From positions 102,824 to 166,823 of the forward strand of contig KB306072.1 in NCBI GenBank assembly GCA_000328365.1: DNA of 64,000 nt, written 5' to 3'. Origin of the DNA: Capitella teleta (Eukaryota; Annelida; Polychaeta; Capitellidae). Position numbers and translations under genes: made by a program. Below the pieces are notes generated by a model. It did not search any database. It saw nothing but the letters and a program-made list of their open reading frames with translations, and was not told the DNA's origin. This document shows, one piece after another, positions 1 to 13,105 of the stretch (its first letter is position 1; each line of letters begins with the position of its first letter).

Positions 1-1313
<1,313 letters not shown>

Positions 1314-1382
1314 AGAACCACGAGGCAGTCTGTGAAGCGTGAGGGAGGTCAGAGGTCATCGGTCAGTCCCGTGGGTGGACGG

Positions 1383-4300
1383 ATGACCCGGCGGAGGGCG
1401 CAAGAGGTCGCACAGGCAGAAGCGAACAAGGACGCCGAGACCGAAGTGGTGCCGACCGAGGAGCCTGCCCGACCGCCTCCTGTGCCTGTAGCCGCTGCCA
1501 CCGAGGAAGCCATGACTCCTGCTGCAGCTGCAGTGGACGTTAGCAATGGTCAAGCTGACCACTTCTCATCTTCGTCATCTTCGTCATCGTCATCAAACAC
1601 ACCAGGTGCTATCAACCGGAAAAAGAGAAAACCGTCCACCATCAAAGATTACTTGGGGCTTGATTCAGGTGGGGGACCAGGAGGGGGAGGAGGGGAGGAG
1701 GTGGTGGAGGAAGAGGAGAAGAAGAGGAGGCGCAACGGCCCTGTGAGCACCACGCTGCTGGCTTCCCTCAACGCCCCCGTTAAGGACGGCAACAATGGTG
1801 ACTGTGCCGACGTCTCGTCTGTGCTTTCCAACGACGTTTATGAGTTTGATGAAGAAGACGCTAAGTCTTTGAATTCTTCTTTTTCGTCTGTGCGCTCTTT
1901 GCGTGGCTCCACAGTGAAGAACACTAAGCCACGCAGCATGGATAACGGCCAGTTTGTGCATGAGATTCACGCTTCAGATGAGGAATCTCCAGCTGCCGCA
2001 GCTGATGAGGAGAAAGCTCTCCAGCTGCAGCAGGGCGCTGAGCAGCTGCAGGCGTTTGCCATGATGCAACAGCAGCTGAAAGAACAAGTGATTCTGGAGG
2101 AAGCCCCGAAGGCGCCTGTGATCAGAAGCCCTGTGGATGTGGCGGCTATGTTAGCTGCGCAGATGCAACAACAGCAGCAACAGCAGCAGCAGCAGCAGCA
2201 GCAACAACCACAGGCAGTGGCAGCAGAACAGCAACCTCAACTTCAGCTTCTGTCTCAAGGATTGTTGATTCCTGCCACGCCTCCTTCGCAGGTTGTGTCT
2301 CTGGACCATGCGTCTCAAATGTGGGCTCAATTGCAGAAAGTGCCGACGGACAGCGTACAAACGTCCTCGTCCGCTGACTCCATCAGCATATCCAACTCCC
2401 ACTATTATGTGTCTCCCTCACGCAAACCCATTGCAACTACACAGGATATCGAACAGCTGGCTGCCAGTGCTCAGGCCGCGGCTGCTGCAGCTGCCAAGGA
2501 TAACCCACTCACTCTTCAGACCATGTTCAGTCCCACTTCGTCTGTGGTGTCGCAAGGCAGCCTCCCCCCAAACGTGATCATGTCCCCCCTCTCCTGCCTC
2601 TCTACGTCCAGTGGCGAGTCCTTGGCCCCCGGCCAGACGCAATGCAGTCCCCACAGCTCCGCTTCCAACCTCAGTGTCAACTCCAACAAGTCCAAGTCGC
2701 CTGGATCACACTCCGGATCGCAGCAGGGAAATCGCGCTGACAGTGAAAAAGTGACTGAGAATGTGATGAAGTTGCTTCGTGCTGCGCGTATCGCCATGGG
2801 GAAGGAAGCTCCGGGAACGGATTATTCTGAGATGGAACTGTTGGATAAGCTGCGGGGAGGGGGAGGGGGAAGTGTGAAGGATGAACCGGGATGCACACCA
2901 AAGAAGAAAAAGAAGAAGAAGAAACCAGCGTCTCCCGCTGCAGTACTCATCCCCACCTGTGTGACGCCCGTCACTGTGCCATCAACCACGTCTTGCGTGC
3001 CCCCCGTCCAGTTTGCTGCCGCTCCTCTCACGAACCACTCTTCAACTCCGGTTTCTTCTGCTCCCACTGCAGAAAGTGTTCCTGCGCCTCCAGCTGCTCC
3101 TGCTCCCGCTGCTCCTGTTGCTCCCCAGCAGAACTTTGCAGCACCTAATGCAGTACAGACGATGGTGGAGGCAGTGCAGGCTTCTGCGTCCACCGTCAAA
3201 GAGATTATGGACACCTCGGGGGGCCTGGTCAGTCTCGACACAATCGGCAAAGCAAAGAAGAAGAAAAGGAAGAAGTCAAACGGAGAGATCTGCCTCACGC
3301 CCGAGGGTAAATCACCCTGCACCCCATCTCCATCACAGCCCTTGTCTCAGCTGCCGTCACATTACCCAGTGGCAGCTGCAACAGCCATTCCAGCCGCTCC
3401 AGCCGCTCCAGCCGTTGTACCACAAGTCCCACTGCAGCAGCTGCAAATAACGCAACAGGACTTGATGGGCATAAAGGAGGAGAAGAAGGCGGAGTCTTCC
3501 TTCACCAGCCCTGTTCTTCCCCCTCTTAAAACCGAACAACCACAGACCTCCTCTCCAGCTCGCAAGTCTCCCAGCCCTCCTCCGAATCTGGCTGTCTTCT
3601 CGCACCCCGCTTACGCCCTTGTGGAGCGCCTCTCCAAGTCTCTTCCCAAAGACCCCTTAGCCTCATCATCGTCATCTTCCCTGCACTTGAAACGCGGTCG
3701 CAACAACATCGCCGACATCCTTGGCATCCAGGGAGACGAGGAAGTGGACACCAATTCCTTGCAACCCAGCATCAACGCTGGCATGGCCGTTCCCTTCTCC
3801 CCGCCCCCCACCATGCTGACCAGCCCGTCCACTCCTCTGCAGGCTGACCGGCCCATGACACTGCCCACCACTCACCCCACTCCCCCCACCCCTGCACAGG
3901 ACATCAAAGAAGAAGTGGTCAACATACAGCCATCCGCTTCATCTTCCTCCAAAGGGAACCCCACCCTGCAGGACAGACTCAGGAACAACATAATTGAAGA
4001 GGTCCCAGACTGCAAGTGTTTGGCCGGACAGAGCTGGGGCTCAGCCTCTGGGGCAACCGGAACCTTATCAGGTAGAATATCTCTTATTGTGGCACTTAGT
4101 TAATCCTGCATCTGGGTTATTGTTATGCTAATTTGTTCTGAAATCTTTCTTGTTAATCTGATTGTGCTAGTGGTCGGATTAGTGTGGTAGAGTGGTGTGT
4201 GAGGCTAATGTTTGATATTGCTCATGAATTCAGATTCTTACAATGAAGATCGCGAAGGTCCGTATTACACCCATTTGGGAGCCGGACCAACAGTTCCAGC

Positions 4301-7300
4301 CATCAGGGAACTAATGGAGAAGAGGTGTGTGTGTACAGAATGAAAGTGGCTCTCATTTTTACTATTCGTATTTGTGCCGTTTATAGAATGAATATCACTG
4401 GGGATGCTTTGCGTATTGAAAAAGTCATCTATACTGGGCGAGAAGGAAAAAGTCCGCAAGGATGTCCTGTCGCAAAATGGGTGAGTTCATTGAGTGTAAT
4501 AACTGAAACAATGAATGTAATCATATCAAAGAGCTCTGAGATAACAGAATTCTCATGTTGCTCACTAATCCCTCCATGTTCAATTGCCACTTTTTTCCAG
4601 ATTATTATTTATCTCATGTTGTTTGCTTGCAATTCAAGATTACATTATCAGTTAACCAATTGGCAATTGTTGCATTCAGCATTGCAATTTTTCTTTGCAA
4701 TTCGAATACAAATTGGCCCAAATGAAGGCCATTGCTTGGACAAATATAGACTTTTCAATTTCCTTGTATCTGGGATTAGGGGCTGGGGGTACAGCTGCAA
4801 TAATGTGTGCTAATTTCCTCCTCCACAGATACTCAGGCGGTCGAGCAAAGATGAGAAGTGCATGGTCATTGTGCGGCAGCGTCCAGGCCACACGTGCCCC
4901 ACGGCCATTATGGTCATTGCCATAGTCGTCTGGGACGGCATTCCTGAAACGCAAGCCACTGGGCTTTATGACTACCTCCGACACACGCTACCTGATAACG
5001 GACACGAGACAGAAAGACGCTGTGGCACCAATGAAAAGTACGCCTGGTTGAGGATTCAGTGTATTATTTGAGGATTTTTTAATTTATGCATAATTATTTG
5101 ATAATTATTATTGACTAAGAGCGCATGTTTTTTCTTATTGATAATACCACCGGATAACTTATTATTATAATTAATTAATATAATTAATGTACTTTTCTTC
5201 CATCGTTTTCTAAAATGAGGTTTCTCTTTCGCCATTAACTTATTTTAATTTTTGTTACAAATACTAAACCAAATGGATGAAAACAGAAATCTCACTAAGT
5301 TTTCAAGAAAATTTCACTCAGTTTTCAAGATGCAGGATCCAACATGGATGTTCCAATCCCGTGGAGCCAGATTTTATGTTATTTTGTTTCTAGACGCGAC
5401 TGCGCCTGTCAGGGCTGGAGAGGGGATCTCGGAGGAGCATCGTTCTCATTTGGCTGTTCGTGGAGCATGTACTACAATGGCTGCAAATTTGCGCGCAGTC
5501 ACCCGTGCCACAAGTTCCGCATGAAGGACTCAAACGAGGCAAGAAAACCACGCCCCCCTCCCCCCACACTTCTTCTCTTGCAGTGCTGCTAGCTTATCTT
5601 TGTAGGCGGCTTATTTTGGTAGTTTTTAGTCGCTTGACGACTGATATATAAACTGGGGTTACTTGCTTAACAGGAGGACGTGTGCTTGCCAGGGGTGGAG
5701 CGATGCAGTAGGGGGGGCTTCATTCACGTTTGGATGCTCATGGAGCATGTACTTCAATGGATGCAAATACGCCAAAAGCTCTGACTCAAAAGTGCACCGG
5801 TTCAGGCTGCGCGATCCAATGGAGGTTTGTTCTACAAATGTGCCGAGACTTTTAGTTTCCAACCCATTTGTCCAGTCAGCATGTTCTCATGGGGGGAAGG
5901 GTGTTTGCAACTGGTTTCACACTGACATGTTTGTGAATCAAGATGTTTTGCTTATGTGCCCAACGCATTTTTTTACACTGCTATATTATGCTGGTGGCTT
6001 ATCGTGCATCCACTTTGATGCTAATCCCTCTTGATTAAGGTTTTATTTCTTAACTTTTGATTGGAACACTCAGTAACTGAAAACGATTAATCTTAAGTGT
6101 AGAATATTTTGAGTTTTTCATCTTGGGATCTTTTGTTAATTTTTGCGATATATTTCTTTCTCGATCAGGAACCAATCCTTGAACGGCACCTGCAAACTCT
6201 TGCCACTGACATTGGGCCCTTGTACAAAATGGTTGCTCCAGATTCCTACGCCAACATGGTGAGTATTTGATGAGTAATTAACCTGATTATCATCATAAAA
6301 TACTCGTTTAGACGGCGTTAGAGGATGAAGCCACTGACTGTCGCCTTGGGTATCGCAGAGGTCGGCCGTTTGGGGGCGTGACTGCTGTCGTGGATTTCTG
6401 TGCGCACGCTCACAAAGATCAGCACAACATGAACAATGGATGTACCGTGGTATGACGATGCCACGCCCCCCCACTCCCTTCCTTTCAATTCCGTTCCTTT
6501 CCAGGTTGCCACCCTGACTAAGCACAGAGGCCTGGAGAAACCAGAGGACGAGCAGTTGCATGTGCTGCCCTTGTGCGTACTGGAGTCTAAGGATGAGTTT
6601 GGCAGTGTTGACAACCAGTTTGCTAAGATCCGCAGTGGGGCGATTGAGTGGCTCACCAAGTACCCAATGGTCATGCGTGTGCGAGCGTCTCCAATGCTTT
6701 CCAAGAAGAAACGTTGTCGCAATCTCCGAGGGAAAGGCAGAGGCAGGGGTCGTGGCAGGGGCACCAGGAGTTGGCCTGGCTCTCCATGGAGGTCACCCAC
6801 GCGCGCCCACTGGCGCTTTCCAAGGATGTCTCGTACTCCTGGACGCATGCCCTTGCGGGGGGGAATGGGGTGGTCCCCCGGAGGAGTGAACCGTGTGCGT
6901 CAGGCATTGTTCATGTCCCCTCAACAGCAGCAGCATCAGCAACAAACTTTGGAGCCTCAGTTGTCTGCCACCAAACGCACTCATAAAACCCCAGATGGCC
7001 GCAAGTTTCGCATGGGTTCGGACGGGCGCTGGATCCGCGTTATCCCCCGCGGGAGCAACAAGAGAGCGCTGAACATGGAGCCCCACTTGCAACCGTATGC
7101 GCCACAGCAGCCAGAATCTCAACAAGCCGTGTCGCGTAATTTGGAAGCTCAATTTAGCCGTGCTGAGGATGTGTACAGCCACCCCGTGCAGCAGCCTCCA
7201 CCCCCCATGTACTCCCCCTTGAACCCACCCCCCTTGCCCCCTCAGGATCCTCTGAACAATGTTGCGTGGTTCCCCAAACCCTCTCCTCCCTCTCACATGT

Positions 7301-8442
7301 CCCTGGAGGGCAAGATGGACTTGCAGGCGTCGTTACAAGAGTTTGACGACATCTTGAAAGAGAAGGGCGTTAAGAAGAATCCGATCTTTGACTACGCTCT
7401 GCACGGGGACCAGTTCCCTTCGCCACAGCAGCAGCAACAGGTGCTCAACCTGAGTGCACGGCACCCTGAAGAAATGCGCTCTCCCTACCCACCCTCACAG
7501 TACAATCATGACCACGATTCCAGGCGCCCTTTCATGGAACCTCAGTCTCCGTACCCCATGAACGAACCTCCTTCGTATCAGCGACCGCAACCACCGCAGC
7601 AGCAGCAAGAGTGCCGACCTCCCTCGCACATGACCTTTGACAGATCATCAGAGGTCATGACCTCTTATCAGGCCCCTACCCCAACGTCTCGTGATTCATA
7701 CCCCGCGTACTCTGCTGCCATGCCAATGGAGGCAGAGAGCAAGCAGGACAAGGGACTGGAGCTGCTGTCACAAGCGGCCATGATGACTGAGCCACCCTCC
7801 TCCGCCCACTACACTCACGGGGAAGAGAAACAGAACGGAACAGCGTGGCCTCAGGAGGAGGAGCGCCTGGAGGAGAAGGAGCAGGACCCGCTCGAGGGAG
7901 CGAAGGAAATTCGAACGGATAATGAACACAATTTCCGTGAAAATGACATTGGTGGCGTGGCGGTGGCTCTCACCCACGGATCAGTGCTCTTTGAAGTGGC
8001 CAAACGCGAACTGCACGCCACGACCGCTGTGAAAAGCCCCAACCGTCATGAACCCACGCGCATCTCGCTCGTCTTCTACCAGCACAAAAACCTCAACCTA
8101 CCCAGCCACGGTCACGACGAATTCTTGCGCAAAACTGAAATCTGGAAAGAGCGGCGTGAGGCGAAGCAGCGGCAAGAGATGCTGAACTCTCAGCAGCAGC
8201 CTCAACCCCAACAGACTCCTCCCCCTTCTCACTTAGCCCCGCCCCCTCGCCCGCCCACATCATTCCCCGCTCCGCCCCCAGAGGCGGCGGAGTCAGCAAG
8301 CAGCAGTAGCAGCAGCATGTATCGGTACATGTGGGAGACCAGTGCTCAGGCAGCGTCACTCTCCAACACCACAAACACGGTCAGTACGCAATGGATTCAG
8401 CCACAAACAGCCGTCACTGGCCCCTACCAGCGCTGGCGTTAG
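1383..8442 (+). CDS. TET: TET-family 5-methylcytosine dioxygenase, with two alternative exons 5
   Basis: TET enzymes oxidise 5-methylcytosine in nuclear DNA using Fe(II) and 2-oxoglutarate. Exons: 1314-4071 (first ATG 1383), 4234-4324, 4387-4480, 4829-5037, then 5394-5538 or 5674-5824, then 6169-6258, 6312-6449, 6505-8442; total 1797 or 1799 aa. Residues 1-885 are low-complexity (Ser, Gln, Lys and Pro/Ala runs) with no CXXC finger visible. The Cys-rich domain spans about 885-1076 ([34 protein letters not shown]). The double-stranded beta-helix follows, with iron ligands HKD at 1140-1142 and the distal His of VFYQHK near 1679. It is split by a disordered insert of about 400 residues, as in vertebrate TETs, and the C-terminus VTGPYQRWR matches TET family ends. 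The distal helix, including [14 protein letters not shown], is intact. The start could lie upstream if a coding 5' exon exists outside the window. Confidence 0.96.
5394..5538 (+). other. TET: TET alternative exon 5a (Cys-rich/DNA-contact segment)
   Basis: This 145-nt exon enters in phase 2 and leaves in phase 0. It encodes RDCACQGW...[22 protein letters not shown] and ends DSNE. The core [16 protein letters not shown] is identical to my recollection of human TET2 residues about 1288-1303. The acceptor is TTTGTTTCTAG; the donor is AG|GCAAGA, a GC-AG type, with no GT donor nearby. There are no stops and both conserved Cys pairs are kept, so it does not look decayed. It is a near-duplicate of the exon 135 bp downstream. 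Confidence 0.88.
5674..5824 (+). other. TET: TET alternative exon 5b (Cys-rich/DNA-contact segment)
   Basis: This 151-nt exon uses the same phases as 5a. It encodes RTCACQGW...[22 protein letters not shown] and ends DPME. The acceptor is GCTTAACAG and the donor is a normal GT (GAG|GTTTGT). It pairs in frame with exon 4 (ending AA|) and exon 6 (starting GAACCA), exactly as 5a does. Relative to 5a it changes Y to F, F to Y and R to K in the DNA-contacting strand and lengthens the following loop by two residues. Confidence 0.88.
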
Positions 8443-9300
8443 ATCTCACATCTCATTATTGTTATTCTTGTGTCTCGTCTTGTCTTTTCTGTTTGTTTGT
8501 GTTGATTTTTATTTTTTATTTTTTTGCAGAAATACTATTATTGACGCCAAGCATGCAGCACATTTGTGAAAAAAAAAAAACTAATTCTAGTCGATGTATA
8601 AACTATTTTTTATCTCATCTTCAAATTCTTGAAAAGAAATAATTTAATTATTACTACAACTGGAAGGGCATTGCGTGTGCTAAAATCTAGTCCTTTTTAA
8701 TATATCTCTTCTCCTCTTTGTGCTAGTGTATTTCGTGTTTTTTTAATTATGTTGATTGGCATTTTAAATTAACGACAATCTCTGTGAGAGTACAGTAATA
8801 TAATAGTGTGTGTGTTTTCACTACCATTCCATAACAAACAAATATTTTCTAGGGTTTTTTTTAACATTTTAATTTATTATCAAACTTTTTAAGCAAACAG
8901 ATTGGATCTTCGTTTATGTTTTTTTTAATTTTTTTTTTATTTTTCCTGTTTTTTTTATTTTTTCTTCCTCATTTGTTGAATGATAGGAGTGTTTAAAATA
9001 ATTATTTCTGCACTGGTGTAAGACGTGTTTTGTTTTCAATGTGAAGATTATTTATAAAGAAAGTTGTTTTTTTCTCTTTGTAACATGTTGTGTGTCTTTG
9101 GACTCTCTATCTCTAAACATAAATGGGTGCTTAAAGCCTTTGCGAATAATATTATTCTGTGTATACAAATTATGAATTCAAGAATGGCGTATAAATATGA
9201 ATTTTTTTAATCGAATCTGCAAAGCAGCGGATCAACTTTTTTTTTTCTGTTTTCATTTCTGTTTTGAGAAATGATGTTCTCAACGTGAAAAATAAATTAT
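8443..9300 (+). other. TET 3' UTR with poly(A) signal
   Basis: AT- and T-rich, with no coding potential. The last strong AATAAA of the stretch lies at 9291-9296, about 850 nt after the stop, followed by a T/GT-rich stretch that fits a 3' end. Confidence 0.55.
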
Positions 9301-10800
9301 TACTGTGTACATTTCAATGTTTCAATGTCTTCAAAAACTGAAACAGTAAAAAAACATAAAAAGAATACTCAACAATATTTTTATTTCTTTTTTTCCCTTC
9401 TTGTTCTTCTTCTCGTTCGTCAAAGATAATTATGCAAATTTATTCATATTTAACGCTGCTTACAGTGATGTGTCTCCATCTTGGCTGAAATCTCTCAAAA
9501 TACACCCCCACCCCCAACCCATTACCCCCTTTCCTTTGGAAGAAATACACACAAAGGAAGAAAGCGTTACCTTGGCAACCAGCAAGCAAACCATTTGAAA
9601 TCTTTGTACTAGGCAGCAAACCATTTGATTTTCCATCCTCTCCATTCATGTGTTCATGCTCAAACAAAATAAATAAATTAACACTGATTTAGAGATAATT
9701 ATTCCATTATTATTCTTCTTTTGCTGTGCTAACTAAATAATATTTCCTCTTTTTTTTTTTAATAATAAATAATGCCTTCTGTGTTTGATTGTGAAGCGGG
9801 TTAATTTTTTTTTTCTTCATTGCTTTCTGTGCGTCTGTTGGCCCTCTAATGAGCTCATAATTGCTTCTTTTTCGGAGGAAGCACTTTTTTTTGTTTTCCT
9901 TGTTTTTGTCTGAAATCGACTTGAAATGATCTCTTTCGCTCTTTGGAAAATTACTAATTTAGTAATTGCACTCAATGCTGCTTGAACTGAGAGAGCAAAC
10001 TAAAAATAACCCCTCGATTATATCTAGACTAAATCTTTCATTTGAAATTAATTATATGGGTCCAAACAATATTGTAATTTTTTTTTTATTTTTTTTTTTT
10101 TCATCTCCTCCCCCACAACCCCTTTGTTTTCTTTGTCTTTCTTTTCTTGTCAGTTTCAAAGAACAATATATTCAAAGCATAGAGGCTGCTAAATGTTCGC
10201 ATTCTGAATGAATATTATCTGTACATTATGTGTTCACAACAATTGAGAATAAAATAGATTCCTATTTATCAGTATTTCAATTTCATTCTTCGTAGATCCG
10301 AGCGCAGAAATGTTGAATCGGGATGAAGAGAAGGCCACCCAGATGGATGTATTCCGGGTGGTCTTGGTTATATTTCGGTTGTCTGTGGGCCTCAACGTGC
10401 TACGATGACGTTGCAGAAAAGAATGCAAATGAATGAAATGATGCTTAATATGAACCCGAAAATAGACGTGAAATTAAGTGTTATATAGATTATAGCCTCG
10501 CTTCGTGTATCATGCATGCGACATGAATCATAACGTTCAGTGGGATTCCATGAAGAAACATTTCCTCGTGCGACCATTCAGCAACATATACATGAACATT
10601 TTGGGTAAAACAATTCAACTTTTTCTACAAATTTTCCATAATAAGCATTATAAAAATATAAACATTTTGACAAAGAGCATTGCATACATGTATATGCTTG
10701 TCAACCTCATGCCTTTCACTTTGAAAAATCAGTTCACATGTCTAGACAAATCCGAAATCCCGGAAACCTTCATTTTGAGTACCAGTACTCAGAGCAGTAG
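9301..10800. other. Intergenic, no gene seen
   Basis: AT-rich with poly-T tracts (for example 10079-10101). An imperfect hairpin lies near 10340-10375 (GGCCACCC ... GGGTGGTC). Neither strand shows a recognisable exon or transposon protein. Confidence 0.6.
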
Positions 10801-10819
10801 ACAATAGTGACAGCCGAAA

Positions 10820-12270
10820 TGAACATGAGAGACACCCCTGTGGATTCTGTACACGAAAGCATTGAGACGTTGCCGAAAACTTCACCATGGAATGGTTCAC
10901 AGCGCTTCGACCATTGCTCGCCAGATTGGGTGCATTGCCTCAACAGTTCGTCGCCATTGCGAGGTTGAAACCGGCTCCACCGCCAACCGACCTCGTACTG
11001 GACTACCAAAAGTCACGACAGAGCGACACGATCGCCAAATCCAGCGAGCGCACATCCAGGACAGGTTCAAAACAGGAACTTCAACGGCATATGGATCAAG
11101 AGGGACCCACAACCGACTTAACAGTCCGACGCCTGCTTCAAGGGAGGGAGAACTGGTTAAAAATGGACTTTGAGTCGTTATTTGGTGCACCAAAAATGAT
11201 TCCTTTGCCTGGCCCACACAAGAAATATCACCCCTAACGATTTCGCGGGAGATATATTGCTAATTAGGCGTGACGTCAGGAGCTGTGATGAAACACCGAG
11301 TTCCCCATCTTTTACAATGGGCCTCGTCATATCACCGTGTCCTGCGACTAAACCCCTGGTTATTTTTTTTCGGAAATAGATAGAATAATCATTTTGCCAC
11401 CAGTCAGGCGCGAAAAAAAATAAAATTATTTTTCGCTATTTTTCTTATTTTAACAAGCGATTTTCTAGGACACCTACCATGTTTCTCATCCTGAAACAGT
11501 AACAAGGTCAGCCAGAGTGCACCACGCATGCGCTTTCGTTTCGTAAACAACAAAGATGTCCATTTATGGCGAAGATGATCTGCTCTGATTGGCTGAAATC
11601 GATAGCTTCACGAGGGGAACGGGACCAATCACGGCTAGCCCTCAGCTGACGTTTGTCTCCTATACTTCGTAATGGAAGTCATTCTCCCATAGGCCCAATG
11701 CTAACCCCGATATTCGGAATGCATTATTTCCTTACGCTTGTATTCAGGCATGGTGTTTTTAGCACGGAATGCTATCAATTGGTGCTATGAGTCAATAGAA
11801 CATCACTTAAAATTCAGTTCCCCATCCCTTAAGGAACAGAGATTGAGGTCTCGGATCCGTGACAAGAGGCCCAATCCTGAAAGCCGAGAGGCGTCATCGT
11901 CGTCTCCAGTGAACGCGATGGACCCAACAGACGTGGAGAATTGTCCTTTTCACAGACGAGAGCCGGATTCGCCTGGATAGGTCAGACAGGAGACGTACGG
12001 CTCGTGCGGTGAAATAGGGGAGAACGATTCCCGGATTGCTGCATCCATGAGCAGGATGGATGGGGTGGAGCCAGCATCATGGTGTGGGGAGGAATTTCCT
12101 ACAACTCCCCTCCAAGTGATTGAAGGGAATTTGACCGTTAGACGGTACATTACAGAGGTTCTGGAAGGAGCCCTCATTCCCTTCCTTCAAGGGCACCCTG
12201 AAATCCGATTATTTCAGTAAGACAAGGCACGTCCTCACTCTGCTTGGGTCACCACACTAAGTGCATGATT
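10820..12270 (+). mobile_element. Tc1/mariner transposon relic, interrupted
   Basis: The left part (10862-11141) encodes the Tc1 DNA-binding region over shifting frames: a TIARQIG...STVRRHCE helix-turn-helix, the linker TANRPRTGLPKVTTERHDRQI and a following LTVRRLLQ. The right part (11829-12260) resumes with LRSR..RP and reaches the catalytic region (VLFTDESRIRLDRSD, then GVGRNFL), with several frame changes and stops. No terminal repeats are recognised. It is a dead copy split by the 687-bp insertion listed next. Confidence 0.8.
11142..11828. mobile_element. 687-bp TTAA-type DNA element inserted in the Tc1 relic
   Basis: The Tc1 protein similarity stops at 11141 and resumes at 11829. The ends form terminal inverted repeats: the left GGGAGGGAGAACTG pairs with the reverse complement of the right end, GGGATGGGGAACTG (12 of 14 identical). 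TCAA flanks the left and TTAA the right, fitting a TTAA target duplication with one mutated base. TTAA duplications are typical of piggyBac and Kolobok elements. No transposase is encoded, so this is non-autonomous. Confidence 0.65.
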
Positions 12271-12279
12271 ACCATAGCA

Positions 12280-13105
12280 ACAGGAAATCAATGAATGAAA
12301 CTTCAAGAGTGAATTTGAAGAGACACAAAGGACTTCAATTGCAAAATACGGCAGTAATAACCGTGAAATTATTCACTTTCAATAATATCAATGAATGTGG
12401 AATATACATATATACATATATATATATGCATGCATGAGATTAGCGCAAATTGTGCGAAGGTGATTGGAACGGATCCGTACGAGGGCATCTCCCGCTCAGA
12501 TATGCCCCAAAATAGACATCAATCATATTGTGCAATACAGACTCCCAAAGATGAATCCCCCTTCCCCCAGTTTATTTGCGTATTTGAATGCACGCTTGCC
12601 AGACACGTGCATGCAATGACTCAGTCGATCAGTGGGCGCAATGGATTCCACTGGAGGCTTTAATCTAACATCGCATGTGTTGTGTGATCACGATGATCAC
12701 GGTTGCTATGAATGTTGCTGTGGCATGCGACAGACTAACACTCCATCATGGCTCCTTTACAGCGCCCCCTGGCTTCAGTAATCGCCCGATTCTGCTTCAA
12801 GAGACAACGTGTTGCCTACAAGTAATGGAGAACAAGATGGCAATGAACTTTGATTAAAAAATTTATTTTGCTGAATAATGGTCTTGGCATGTATTGAATG
12901 AAAAAGTTGAAATGAACTCTAAGGATTGGACACAATTCGAATAGAGATCTATACAGCATATAAATAAAAGCTATTTCTGGAGGCTTCAAAAAGTAACTTT
13001 GATTTGTGCGAAGAAGGTAAATTAAATGTTACTTTTATCATTCTTGATAAAACAAATTATTATGACTAATTAAGGCAGTATTGGTTAAAACATGAAATAA
13101 AATTC
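12280..13105. other. Intergenic, including the maelstrom 3' UTR
   Basis: No exon is visible. A TA/ATAC microsatellite lies near 12410-12430. On the minus strand AATAAA (plus-strand TTTATT, 12862-12867) sits about 240 bp after the maelstrom stop and is the likeliest poly(A) signal of that gene. Confidence 0.5.

Noticed and set aside
2822-3322. A 166-codon minus-strand frame across the TET N-terminal exon
   Set aside because: It mirrors low-complexity TET codons (Phe run opposite Lys codons), has no splice context or homology, and lies within a clear sense exon.
5394-5824. Reading exons 5a and 5b as both included in one TET mRNA
   Set aside because: Exon 5a ends in phase 0 while 5b needs two bases from the preceding exon, so joining them shifts the frame.
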